Virus record (IMG/VR): IMGVR_UViG_3300040856_001210
Location: 1-27,396 of that record
Reading direction: 5' to 3' (one strand)
Source of the DNA: a virus
DNA: 27,396 bases
In this document: positions 1-6,952 of the stretch, piece by piece
How the letters are laid out: each line of letters opens with the position of its first letter
How positions within the stretch are numbered: position 1 is the first letter of the stretch
The notes under the pieces: generated by a model
Database searches by the model: none
What the model was told of the DNA's origin: nothing
The model's input: the letters and a program-made list of their open reading frames with translations, nothing else
Made by a program: the position numbers and the translations under genes

Positions 1-500
1 CTGGATATAGTCCCGCACAGCTATCTAAGGCTCTGCGAGATCCCGCCAGCCCTGTACTGAAGACATTGTCTATCGTCTTTAAGAATGATGCGGATCGTGC
101 CGCAGAAGTGGTACGCTTGATGGAGATTCAAGACCTGATCGTAAATGGACGTGCGCTTCGTGGAGATACATTCGGATCTACTACGAGCTACGACAAAGAC
201 GTTAAGAAGGTTGTGGATCGAGTAGTCGTACTCAGCTTGGGTGTCCTGAATCCTAAGGCGACAATCGCTCGTAACTTAGGCGAGGCGATGACCAAAGGCT
301 ATAGAGAACAGCTAAAGGTCTCGGCGGATGCTACCTTCGATCTTATGGTAGCCAGCCCAGAGAAGTTCAACGAAATCATGCAGCTACTCGCCAAGAATAA
401 CGAAGAGGGCGCAGTGTCGATTCTATCTCGTCATCTAGCTCGTGCAGGTTATGGTTCGTTCATGGATGAGCAAACACGGGAAGCACTACCCATAGAATAA
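1..500 (+). CDS. C-terminal part of a larger gene, probably virion-associated (5' truncated)
   Basis: The frame is open from base 3 at the window edge to a TAA ending at 500, giving about 165 residues with no convincing internal start, so I read it as the end of a gene that begins outside the window. The protein is soluble, mixed-charge and mostly helical in appearance, with no signal peptide, membrane segment or motif I recognise. It runs rightward and converges on the leftward replication arm. In a circular phage genome whose portal gene leaves the right edge of this window, the last gene of the structural module would lie here, so an internal virion or tail-associated protein is the likeliest role. 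That role is inferred from position only. Confidence 0.7.
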   Translation, partial: GYSPAQLSKALRDPASPVLKTLSIVFKNDADRAAEVVRLMEIQDLIVNGRALRGDTFGSTTSYDKDVKKVVDRVVVLSLGVLNPKATIARNLGEAMTKGYREQLKVSADATFDLMVASPEKFNEIMQLLAKNNEEGAVSILSRHLARAGYGSFMDEQTREALPIE

Positions 501-532
501 AAACAACCCCTTCAGGCTTTCGCTCGAAGGGG
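501..532 (-). terminator. Intrinsic terminator ending the leftward operon
   Basis: CCCCTTC (507-513) pairs with GAAGGGG (526-532). Read on the minus strand the hairpin is followed by TTGTTTTTATT, a good U-tract, so it should stop the leftward transcript beyond 606. On the plus strand the bases after the hairpin are not T-rich, so termination of the rightward gene here would be weaker. Confidence 0.7.
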
Positions 533-535
533 CTG

Positions 536-563
536 CATTCTAACTTGAAGTGCAGTGACCAAA
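536..563 (+). repeat. Orphan copy of the island leader motif
   Basis: ATTCTAACTTGAAG at 536-550 followed by TGACCAAA closely matches the leader in front of island genes 14-18 kb away, where ATTCTAACTTGGAG precedes ATGACCA. Here no rightward gene follows: the expected start is GTG, and the frame behind it overlaps the leftward gene antisense. Part of the copy also folds as CTGCATT (533-539) with AGTGCAG (549-555). It may be a remnant of a lost gene or a dispersed regulatory element. Confidence 0.5.
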
Positions 564-605
564 CCACACTATCATGTATTGTTATATAGATCCAAGGCTC
601 TGAGG

Positions 606-830
606 TCAATCGGCTTCAGGGCTTTTTTCGTCTTTTTCAGGCTCTTCTGGTCGATTTTTTTCGAACAGAGACACCTCGAAGATGGATCGATTCAAGAGCC
701 AGTGCATGTATGGGATGCTATTGACTGAACTGTTCATATAAACCTGTCCATTTTCATCGAAACCACAGACTAAGACGGCTTGTAGACCCTTCTCGGTTGC
801 TTCTTTAAGGGTTGCTTCTACTTGTTCCAC
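606..830 (-). CDS. Small hypothetical phage protein (74 aa)
   Basis: It starts with GTG preceded by GGAG at a normal distance. I do not recognise the family. The first half looks like a compact beta-alpha fold (ATEKGLQAVLVCGFDENGQV), with a hydrophobic strand followed by a turn, and the C-terminal 20 residues are very acidic and Glu/Lys/Pro-rich, probably unstructured. It is the last gene of the leftward operon, with a terminator about 75 bases downstream and a nine-base gap to the nuclease-like gene upstream. Nothing in the sequence gives a biochemical function. Confidence 0.65.
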   Translation of the reverse strand: MEQVEATLKEATEKGLQAVLVCGFDENGQVYMNSSVNSIPYMHWLLNRSIFEVSLFEKNRPEEPEKDEKSPEAD

Positions 831-839
831 AATATTCTC

Positions 840-1268
840 CTATGTGGCTGCGCCGAGGGTGTAGAATGCTACTTTCTCGGCTGGGATGTCGTAAAAACGC
901 TCTCCGAATGGGGATTTGTAGTTAGGTACTTCCACACACGGTGCGTCCGCTACTGTTTTGCGGCCCACACGGGCCACGGCGTGTAGTCCTCGATTAAAAA
1001 CGAGAAACTGGGTGGGTTTGGTGAGGAATTTGGCCTTACGGACAGGGATATGGAGAGTATCGTAGGAGAACTTGACCCCATGCCAACTCTTCTTGACCTC
1101 TACCTCGCAGTAGAACGTCTTATTCTTGCCTCGCACGACTAGATCCACACCAAACTCGTCTTCGTGGTCATAACAGGAGTATCCTGCGTGACTCCAAAAG
1201 GTTTTGGCCCGTTCACGGGCTGGTGCGTCGTATAGATTAAACTCAGACCGCTCGAATTCCTTGTACAT
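840..1268 (-). CDS. PD-(D/E)XK nuclease-like protein (142 aa)
   Basis: The sequence shows a restriction-endonuclease-like core: Asp42 in EFGVDLVV, then Glu57-x-Lys59 in FYCEVEVKK, which fits the D-(E/D)xK catalytic signature in a strand-turn-strand setting. I chose the ATG at 1268, which begins MYKEFERSEF, because AAAGGGG lies just upstream and the extra residues of the longer frame overlap the preceding gene. The start overlaps the RMF-like gene by 26 bases. The family includes Holliday-junction resolvases and restriction-type enzymes; the substrate cannot be told from sequence. It could act in recombination, host DNA breakdown or packaging clean-up. The nuclease call is by motif only. Confidence 0.6.
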   Translation of the reverse strand: MYKEFERSEFNLYDAPARERAKTFWSHAGYSCYDHEDEFGVDLVVRGKNKTFYCEVEVKKSWHGVKFSYDTLHIPVRKAKFLTKPTQFLVFNRGLHAVARVGRKTVADAPCVEVPNYKSPFGERFYDIPAEKVAFYTLGAAT

Positions 1269-1428
1269 TCGACATGTACCCCTTTTGGTTTTCAACGTAG
1301 GCCGAATTAAAGCCTCGTTGCCATTCCTTGTGGTTTAGAGACCCGCTAGAGAATGGAGAGTTAAAGTTACCTTTGCGGAATGCTTCGATTCCTTTACGAA
1401 AGGCGTGTTCAAGTGTTTGGTTGCTCAT
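1243..1428 (-). CDS. Small RMF-like protein (61 aa)
   Basis: The pattern AFRKGIEAFRKGNFNSPF, followed by KEWQRGFNSAYVENQ, resembles ribosome modulation factor and its phage relatives, which share a Gly-rich first helix, an NP-type turn and a W-x2-G motif in the second helix. RMF dimerises 70S ribosomes in starved bacteria; what phage versions do is not established. The ATG is three bases after the DUF1289 stop codon, with AGAGG inside the end of that gene acting as the ribosome-binding site, so the two are probably translated in sequence. The assignment is a resemblance judged by eye and could be coincidental in so short a protein. Confidence 0.6.
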   Translation of the reverse strand: MSNQTLEHAFRKGIEAFRKGNFNSPFSSGSLNHKEWQRGFNSAYVENQKGYMSNVQGIRAV

Positions 1429-1431
1429 AAC

Positions 1432-1611
1432 CTACCTCTTGGCTAGTAGCTCCTTGTATGTCCCACGTTTTAACTCCGTCATTAGTTCTAGACGCTTCTC
1501 TTCGCTGTAGGCTAACCACATTCGAATGTCGTCTGTGTGTCTGCCGCACCCAGTGCAATAATCACCTTCGATGCGACAGACCTTGATGCATGGTGTGCTT
1601 ATATCCCGCAC
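1432..1611 (-). CDS. DUF1289 protein (59 aa)
   Basis: Translation from the GTG at 1611 gives MRDISTPCIKVCRI followed by CTGCGRHTDDIRMW. This is the DUF1289 pattern: Cys-x3-Cys, then Cys-x2-Cys-x-R-x(2)-E/D-I-x-x-W, then a short amphipathic helix. Four cysteines (8, 12, 19, 22) suggest metal or Fe-S binding. The family is common and uncharacterised in Alphaproteobacteria. The start codon lies inside the 3' end of the ribonucleotide reductase gene (13-base overlap), so translation is probably coupled to it. Adjacency to a redox-dependent enzyme may matter, but that is only suggestive. Confidence 0.8.
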   Translation of the reverse strand: MRDISTPCIKVCRIEGDYCTGCGRHTDDIRMWLAYSEEKRLELMTELKRGTYKELLAKR

Positions 1612-3284
1612 GTTCCGCCTGACCCTGAGATGTCACAGATGTCGTGCGTCTCGATGTGTTCCTCGAACTCTTCACCGAGCTTATCGACGGCCTCTTGGTA
1701 TGGCACTGAGGTCAGAGGCTGACCGCCACGAGACCCATCAGGATAACAAGTGAAGCCACGTAGTCGGGGTGCATACTTAGCCAACGTATTAGCAAAGTCT
1801 TCAACCGTATCATCATTGTTCAGCTTACTTCCGTATGAAGGTAGATTGATCGTAGACGAGATGGACATATCGACGTAGTCCTGCACATCCGCTTGGAATG
1901 CCATCCGACGCTCATAGTCCTGCGCTAGATCCAAGGCGGACTCCACGTTCTCTGGATCTGCTCCATAACGATCAATAAGTTCTTGGGCTGCGCTATCTAC
2001 CACGTACTGGTACATCCAACGGTTCTGGCCTTTTAGATACCGACGCTTGTAGGCTACGGCAAAAATAGGCTCCACACCTGTAGAAGTGCCAGCAAGAATA
2101 CCAATGGACCCAGTAGGTGCAATAGCCCTGTTTGCAACAGGAACTGATACAGACAAACGATCAGCAGTCTCACGGCTAGTGCGATCCGAGACCCCACGGT
2201 AGACAGACAACCAAGCATGTAGCTCGGGCGTAACTTCATAACGATAACCTCGTTTGATCAGCCATTCATGCATACCCATGAGACCAAGTCCGAGGCGGCG
2301 GTTCTTCTCTCTAGTCTTGTAGACTTTTTCGTAGGGCAGCTTGGCTTTCAATGTGCCGCAGATTAAGAACTTGGTTACAGCTTCTACGATCTGAGACATC
2401 TCTTGGATGCTTTCGATGCGGCCCATGTTAATGCTCGATAGGTTACACACATCACTGTCGTCGGCTGACGTGACCTCTGTACAGGCGTTCCGTAGTGTCT
2501 CCTTCTCCTTGTCGAAGAAGTTGAATGAGAAACCCGGCTCGGCTGTCTTCAATGCCTGACGCACGTTCTCAGTGAACACGGCTCCCGGCTTTCCTGTCTC
2601 GTAGTACTGTAGCAGCCAGTCTGTATCGTAGTTGACCGAGATGTTGGTCATGTCTAACGGCGCAGGGAAGTTGAAGTCGTCTTGCTTAACATCCCAGTAA
2701 GTTGCACCAGTCTTGCCAACTGACATGTTTTGCCAATCTTTTGCCACTAGGAACTCGTTGATGTCTCCATGCTGCCAGTTCAATGACGCATAGATAGCTG
2801 ATCGACGGCTGCCGCCTTGCATTACACGGCGTCCAATTTCGTTGATCATATTCATCTTAGGGATCGGGCCAGACGCTTGTCCGCCTGTCTTCTCAATAGG
2901 AGATCCCGCTGCACGATAGACTGAGTAGTCTACACCGATGCCGCCGCCTGTCATCAAGGCACTCTCCGCCTTCCACGACAAATCGGCCCAATCTTCTCGG
3001 GTATCTTCCTCTGCCTTCAGCAAGTAGCAGTTGTTAAAGAACTTGTTTGGTCGCCCTGCATAATACAGATACCGTCCGCCAGCTACCCACTTCATGTCAC
3101 GGTGTGTCTCGTACAGGAAGTCCTGTTCTTCCTTTGTTAAATATTCACCACACACGTCTTTGATAAGGGTCTTAGACAGTTGGTCCCATGTCTCTGCGCC
3201 TTCGTGCTTATACTTATGATTGAAGATGTCTTCGCTAAACTTAGACCGAAACATTGGGTTCAAGTTAGATTTGAAATTGCTCAT
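1599..3284 (-). CDS. nrdJ: Class II (B12-dependent) ribonucleotide reductase
   Basis: The enzyme reduces ribonucleotides to deoxyribonucleotides using adenosylcobalamin to make the active-site thiyl radical. The 561-residue chain carries the NxCxE catalytic triad (Asn266, Cys268, Glu270), the redox cysteine pair Cys86 (NNCYLL) and Cys280 (DVCNLSS), the loop NRAIAPTGSIG (385-395), and a C-terminal tail with Cys550 and Cys559 for re-reduction by thioredoxin or glutaredoxin. It is short and monomer-like. No nrdA/nrdB pair or activase accompanies it, so class II is favoured over classes I and III. GAGGTAAT precedes the ATG. It implies a host that makes or imports cobalamin, and it works with ThyX and the MazG domain on the dNTP pool. 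Confidence 0.93.
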   Translation of the reverse strand: MSNFKSNLNPMFRSKFSEDIFNHKYKHEGAETWDQLSKTLIKDVCGEYLTKEEQDFLYETHRDMKWVAGGRYLYYAGRPNKFFNNCYLLKAEEDTREDWADLSWKAESALMTGGGIGVDYSVYRAAGSPIEKTGGQASGPIPKMNMINEIGRRVMQGGSRRSAIYASLNWQHGDINEFLVAKDWQNMSVGKTGATYWDVKQDDFNFPAPLDMTNISVNYDTDWLLQYYETGKPGAVFTENVRQALKTAEPGFSFNFFDKEKETLRNACTEVTSADDSDVCNLSSINMGRIESIQEMSQIVEAVTKFLICGTLKAKLPYEKVYKTREKNRRLGLGLMGMHEWLIKRGYRYEVTPELHAWLSVYRGVSDRTSRETADRLSVSVPVANRAIAPTGSIGILAGTSTGVEPIFAVAYKRRYLKGQNRWMYQYVVDSAAQELIDRYGADPENVESALDLAQDYERRMAFQADVQDYVDMSISSTINLPSYGSKLNNDDTVEDFANTLAKYAPRLRGFTCYPDGSRGGQPLTSVPYQEAVDKLGEEFEEHIETHDICDISGSGGTCGI

Positions 3285-3291
3285 TATTACC

Positions 3292-4233
3292 TCACCGATT
3301 ATCGCCAGAGCCTTGGATTACGCCCCGTGCCATTCTGCTATTCAATTTGTCTAGATTTCGTTGGGCGATTGTTTCCATACCGATGCCCAAGTCGGTACAC
3401 AGGGCGGCGATGTACCAAAGTACGTCACCCACTTCGTCTGCGATCTTCTCTCGTTCCGTTGGATCGAAGTGTCCATTCTTGTCACGTAAGACCTTCTTGA
3501 CCTTACCTGCTACTTCACCCGCTTCACTGACTAATCCGAAGGTCGGGTATGTAATTACGTCTGCGTCTGGGTAAACTGCCGTCTTAGACGCTTGAGTTTG
3601 ATAGTCTTCAAAATTCACTGCTACTTCCTTAATTGTGGGTTTCCATTTTTGCTCCACCCACTGACAGGACAGACTCTTGTCGTATGTGAGTAGAAAGCGA
3701 TGCTTGCGGGTTCTGGGACGCCACTCGCCGTCGAGGCCTTTAACCTTGCCTCTAGAGTGCTTCTTGAACGTCCCATCGGGCTGCTTAATCCAGAAGTCAT
3801 TCTTGGCGTCGGACAGTCCGTAATATCTAAAATTCGAGGCGGCATAGACGGTGCCTTGATGGAAGTCGTTATCTGCGTAGGATAAGATCGAGCGTACATA
3901 CTGAGACGCTTTGAGCTTGCGTACTGATCGGCTAACAAACCAACTGGCTAGGTTATGCTCAGACGATTGATGCTCGGGATGCAGTACCAATCGAGATAGC
4001 TCCCAGAACCCATCCTGTTCTGTGCGTGGTAGGCCAAAGCAACCCTTGAGTAACTCAGGCACAGGCCAGCCAGTAAAGATACACACACCCACCAGATTGT
4101 CTCTGTGATGCAGCCCAACATTAAAGCCAGACTTGAATCCCTTCGATATGTTGGAAAGATAGTGGTATCTTTGTAGGAGAGGTACGCAAGCAGTCTTGCT
4201 GACCAAGCGAACCGAGTAGTCCGCCTTACTCAT
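3292..4233 (-). CDS. Fusion of a Mom-like DNA-modification domain and a MazG pyrophosphohydrolase
   Basis: Residues 1 to about 185 resemble phage Mu Mom and its GNAT-fold relatives: FWELSRLVLHPE (77-87), SSEHNLASWFVSRS (90-103), SILSYADNDFHQGTVYAASN (115-134) and NFRYYGL. Mom converts adenine in DNA to a methylcarbamoyl derivative that blocks restriction. Residues about 205-300 are a MazG domain with EAGE (Glu237, Glu240) and EVGD (Glu267, Asp270), the metal-binding ExxE...ExxD motif of NTP pyrophosphohydrolases. I place the start at the ATG at 4233, which overlaps the stop of the DUF3310 gene as ATGAGTAA; the longer upstream frame would cover that gene. The domain pairing is unusual. Whether Mom is active cannot be seen from sequence. 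Confidence 0.8.
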   Translation of the reverse strand: MSKADYSVRLVSKTACVPLLQRYHYLSNISKGFKSGFNVGLHHRDNLVGVCIFTGWPVPELLKGCFGLPRTEQDGFWELSRLVLHPEHQSSEHNLASWFVSRSVRKLKASQYVRSILSYADNDFHQGTVYAASNFRYYGLSDAKNDFWIKQPDGTFKKHSRGKVKGLDGEWRPRTRKHRFLLTYDKSLSCQWVEQKWKPTIKEVAVNFEDYQTQASKTAVYPDADVITYPTFGLVSEAGEVAGKVKKVLRDKNGHFDPTEREKIADEVGDVLWYIAALCTDLGIGMETIAQRNLDKLNSRMARGVIQGSGDNR

Positions 4234-4492
4234 CTTCGCCCAGTACCTCGACAATCTTACTGATATACCACTTCGATTTCTTGAGATCCTCAACGGCCTT
4301 GCCTTTGTACTTGAATCTCCAGAGGTACTTCATTGCATTGCCTTGGCAGTACGAGATGAACCCGTCTTCACCTAAGGCGTGATAGATCGCTTCGATGCAT
4401 TCAATACCACTCGTATTGTAGTGTGGTGGGTGGTTCACCATGTCATTGGCTTCATCGAGAGTCAGCGTGTATTCTGTGGCGTCAAAGTCCAT
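4226..4492 (-). CDS. DUF3310 family protein (88 aa)
   Basis: The core VNHPPHYNTSGIECIEAI, followed by CQGNAMKYLWRFKYKGK and EDLKKSKWYISKI, matches DUF3310, a small phage family sometimes annotated as a nucleotide-kinase accessory without biochemical proof. I chose the ATG at 4492 because GAGGAA sits five bases before it. The alternative ATG at 4510 overlaps the upstream stop as TGATG but has no visible ribosome-binding site. The family usually lies in phage replication or nucleotide clusters, as here between a nuclease gene and the Mom/MazG fusion. Function is unknown. Confidence 0.85.
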   Translation of the reverse strand: MDFDATEYTLTLDEANDMVNHPPHYNTSGIECIEAIYHALGEDGFISYCQGNAMKYLWRFKYKGKAVEDLKKSKWYISKIVEVLGEDE

Positions 4493-4509
4493 TCTGTTCC
4501 TCGTATGCA

Positions 4510-4830
4510 TCAGTTGAGTTTGTTCTTGCTGAAGGGGATAACCTTCTTGTCTTTGAGAGCTTCGAGTAGCTCTTCGTCTGGCTCAAACTCGATCTCAGTG
4601 GATTGCTGCAAATTGTTTATTGTCCGCAGAAAAGTGCCTATCATCACGACATGCTCTGTCGCCGACTCCATCATTGTCTGTAGGCCGTTGAGCATATCGA
4701 TGTAGAAGTGTGCCTGTTCTTCTGAGACATCGTCGGTAATGTTGTGACCAGAAAATACCTCGACTTCACCATCGTCTAAGATGCGTAGTCGTAGTAGTAG
4801 CGTGTCGGGTTCAAGATCCTTGGGGTCCAT
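4510..4830 (-). CDS. Hypothetical acidic protein (106 aa)
   Basis: A soluble, strongly acidic protein that I cannot place in a family. The N-terminal 45 residues look like alternating strands (LLLRLRILDDGEVEVFSGH), followed by a long helix (EEQAHFYIDMLNGLQTMMES) and a charged C-terminus. GAAGGA precedes the ATG, and the start overlaps the 3' end of the PD-(D/E)XK gene by 20 bases, so it is part of the same leftward translational chain. There is no signal peptide, membrane segment or metal-binding motif. Its place between recombination nucleases and DUF3310 suggests a replication-module accessory, from context only. Confidence 0.7.
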   Translation of the reverse strand: MDPKDLEPDTLLLRLRILDDGEVEVFSGHNITDDVSEEQAHFYIDMLNGLQTMMESATEHVVMIGTFLRTINNLQQSTEIEFEPDEELLEALKDKKVIPFSKNKLN

Positions 4831-5176
4831 GCCTGTCCTTCATCAGTTTTAAAAAGAATTCTGCGTCGATCACCGCCAAGGGCCGCTTTCGATCACCCTT
4901 GATGATGGCTATTGGCTCGGCCCCCTTGGGGGCATTAGCCTCGGCTTGTTCCACTACCTTGTAGATGGCGAAGGACTTGAAGGCCTTGCATTCGATGGAC
5001 AGTGGTAGGAGCTTTCGGGCGGCCGGTGATAACTGTAGATCTTCACCACCAGCCCCCATACTCGTGGAGCGCACATCACCTTCCTCTAGTTGAGGAAATA
5101 TCTCGTAGATCTTGTCTCTGACCCACTGTTGGTGCTTGCGTCCCTTGGCTTTGGCGGAACTAGGTTTGATCGCCAT
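4811..5176 (-). CDS. PD-(D/E)XK nuclease, possible Holliday-junction resolvase (121 aa)
   Basis: After a basic N-terminus (KAKGRKHQQWVRDKI), the protein has GGEDLQLSPAARKLLPLSIECK: Asp46 followed by Glu62-x-Lys64, the PD-(D/E)XK catalytic arrangement. Size and layout resemble small phage resolvase-like nucleases that cut branched DNA. The ATG at 5176 is preceded by GGGAGAAGAG and lies 17 bases inside the end of the exonuclease gene, so the two are translationally coupled. Next to a Cas4/RecB-like exonuclease and an SSB-like protein, a recombination or branch-resolution role is sensible. An alternative is a nicking endonuclease that degrades host DNA. Confidence 0.7.
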   Translation of the reverse strand: MAIKPSSAKAKGRKHQQWVRDKIYEIFPQLEEGDVRSTSMGAGGEDLQLSPAARKLLPLSIECKAFKSFAIYKVVEQAEANAPKGAEPIAIIKGDRKRPLAVIDAEFFLKLMKDRHGPQGS

Positions 5177-6056
5177 TAAGCTCTTCTCCCTCATACTGGG
5201 TGTACCAGTAATACCGAGGGTTCTTAGCCTTAGACATTGTCTGCGGTAGATGCTTCGCCTTAGGCCAACACGAGCCTAAGTAAGAACAGAAACTACATTG
5301 TTCAGGCAGTCGCTTTGAACCTGTAGGCTTACGATTGAACGTCTCGTCCTCAGGCTCAAAGCAACGCTTGAACTCGCCATCAATGTTGTCAATCTTATTG
5401 ATGATTTCCTTCAGCGTAGATTTCTTACGCTTCGGGTCATCGGGGCACTCGACAAACTTCACATGGCCTGTCGATTTGTCCACAACGATCCAGCCACCTG
5501 CTTTTTTCTTTTGCGCCATAGAATAGACCATCAACTGATCTACATAGCCAAAATCATCGTTGTCGGCTAAACCCTCAAATCCATCACTCCACTTGTGAGA
5601 GAAGGCCCAAGGGCTGGCGGACTTTGTGTCCCATACCGCATCATCGATGTCGATGTCGGACTCTCCTTTGATCTCGGTATCCTTAACCTTCAGAGAGACC
5701 TTGTCCTTGCCACCAGTGATGTTGAAGTCTGCTACCCGTAGCAACACCTCAATAATACACTCGATAGCATCACCGTGCATCATGCGTACAATATGATTGT
5801 AAGGCATACGACTGCGAGGCTTCCCCATCTTCTCCATCTGGAGTTGGCAGAGGGGTCGCCCTGCATTAGAACCCCGAATGCGGAAGTTGTCTTCTGGCTC
5901 TCGCAATAACTGCTTTGCCATAGCCTCTTTCCACATCTCCCCTGCGTCGTCGATTATCTGATAGACGTTCTTCTTATCAGCAAGAAGATCATCATTCTCA
6001 TTATTCGACAGACGCTCTAGGAGTCGGTGTAGTCGTATTTCGTATGGATGTTCCAT
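5160..6056 (-). CDS. Cas4/RecB-like exonuclease with predicted Fe-S cluster
   Basis: This 298-residue protein has the RecB-type nuclease core: His94 and Glu99 (MHGDAIE), Asp134 (GESDIDI), Asp143-x-Lys145 (WDTKSAS) and the following YVDQLMVY. Cys70 together with Cys254, Cys257 and Cys263 (CSFCSYLGSC) gives the one-plus-three cysteine set that holds a 4Fe-4S cluster in Cas4 and AddB. No CRISPR array or other cas gene is present, so a DNA-end-processing role in phage replication and recombination is likelier than adaptation. Its stop region overlaps the next nuclease gene and its start touches the end of the SSB-like gene, so the three form a tight block. Confidence 0.85.
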   Translation of the reverse strand: MEHPYEIRLHRLLERLSNNENDDLLADKKNVYQIIDDAGEMWKEAMAKQLLREPEDNFRIRGSNAGRPLCQLQMEKMGKPRSRMPYNHIVRMMHGDAIECIIEVLLRVADFNITGGKDKVSLKVKDTEIKGESDIDIDDAVWDTKSASPWAFSHKWSDGFEGLADNDDFGYVDQLMVYSMAQKKKAGGWIVVDKSTGHVKFVECPDDPKRKKSTLKEIINKIDNIDGEFKRCFEPEDETFNRKPTGSKRLPEQCSFCSYLGSCWPKAKHLPQTMSKAKNPRYYWYTQYEGEELNGDQT

Positions 6057-6904
6057 TACTCGTGATCGTCTTCCAGATCAGAGTCCAGAGCTTCCATAGC
6101 CGCCACATCAATGGCGTCCAGACCACCCAACGATGCGTTGTACTTCGTCTTAATCTTCTCATTCTCAGAGGAGATCATATCGGCAAAGTGTAACATGGTC
6201 TGGTATGTGTCGTCGTCTAGAGCCACAGGATTTAGTAGGTCAGGCTCATAGTCGAAGGTATAGTATACCACAGATCCCATCTCCTGTTCAATGGCACGAA
6301 CTGTCACCCAGAAGTCTTTAAAGTCTCGTCCTTTGATATTTCGGATAACCTGATCCTCGAAGGTCATATAGTTACCACGCTTGTTCATCAGGATCATCGG
6401 CTGGTTCTCGATCTCAACCTCTTCACCGTCCGCCGTCACGCCTTTGTAGGACACAAGCCCACGTAGCTGGCGAAACAGATCGATGCTTTTGAATCGAGCT
6501 TTTTCTTCCTTTGTCCAGTCCGCCATCTCCTTAGAGGTAGGCTTACCGCAGCGAATAGTGCCTAGTTCATCGATAGGCTCCATTGAGAACCGTGGGATCA
6601 TCACGGTCTTGTTTCGAGGTCTCATTTCCTCTTCGTCGAAGTCGATCCACTGGAACACCTGAGACAGTACACGGATCTTCACTTCTTCTGCGTAGACCTC
6701 TTTGTCGAGGCCTTTCACATAGAACCAACCAATCTTGTCCTTGATTGATCGCCCCGACTTATCTTTGCGTTGATAGTTAATCTTCAACTCTGGTAGACGG
6801 TTCGATGGTCCTGTGTTGCTTCCACCTTCTGGTGCATCGTTGATACCCAAGATGGCATTGAGTTCAGCCATTTTTGCTGGATTTGCTACTGCTAAATCAC
6901 CCAT
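6056..6904 (-). CDS. Probable single-stranded DNA-binding protein (282 aa)
   Basis: The N-terminal 45 residues look flexible. A beta-rich middle with many basic and aromatic residues follows (LPELKINYQRKDK, IGWFYVKGLDKEVY, VFQWIDFDEEEMRPR), and the C-terminus is very acidic (LDSDLEDDHE). An acidic tail is typical of phage and bacterial single-stranded DNA-binding proteins, which use it to recruit replication partners. Position between the DNA polymerase and a recombination exonuclease supports the call. AGGAG precedes the ATG. I see no clear OB-fold signature by eye, so this rests on tail chemistry, size and gene order. Confidence 0.55.
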   Translation of the reverse strand: MGDLAVANPAKMAELNAILGINDAPEGGSNTGPSNRLPELKINYQRKDKSGRSIKDKIGWFYVKGLDKEVYAEEVKIRVLSQVFQWIDFDEEEMRPRNKTVMIPRFSMEPIDELGTIRCGKPTSKEMADWTKEEKARFKSIDLFRQLRGLVSYKGVTADGEEVEIENQPMILMNKRGNYMTFEDQVIRNIKGRDFKDFWVTVRAIEQEMGSVVYYTFDYEPDLLNPVALDDDTYQTMLHFADMISSENEKIKTKYNASLGGLDAIDVAAMEALDSDLEDDHE

Positions 6905-6952
6905 TGTGATCTCCTCTTTGTTAGGAATTTCAGATTAGAATAACTAAGTGCG

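Noticed and set aside
4234-4293. Longer N-terminus for the Mom/MazG fusion
   Set aside because: It would overlap the DUF3310 gene by 68 bases and adds an unrelated Arg/Ser-rich sequence; the ATG at 4233 gives a normal ATGAGTAA-type overlap.
4838-4850. CTGATGA on the minus strand near 4845
   Set aside because: It encodes the C-terminal part of the nuclease gene and has no other hammerhead parts around it.
5160-6056. Cas4-like protein as a sign of a CRISPR system
   Set aside because: No repeat-spacer array and no cas1 or cas2 is visible; phage replication modules commonly carry such exonucleases.
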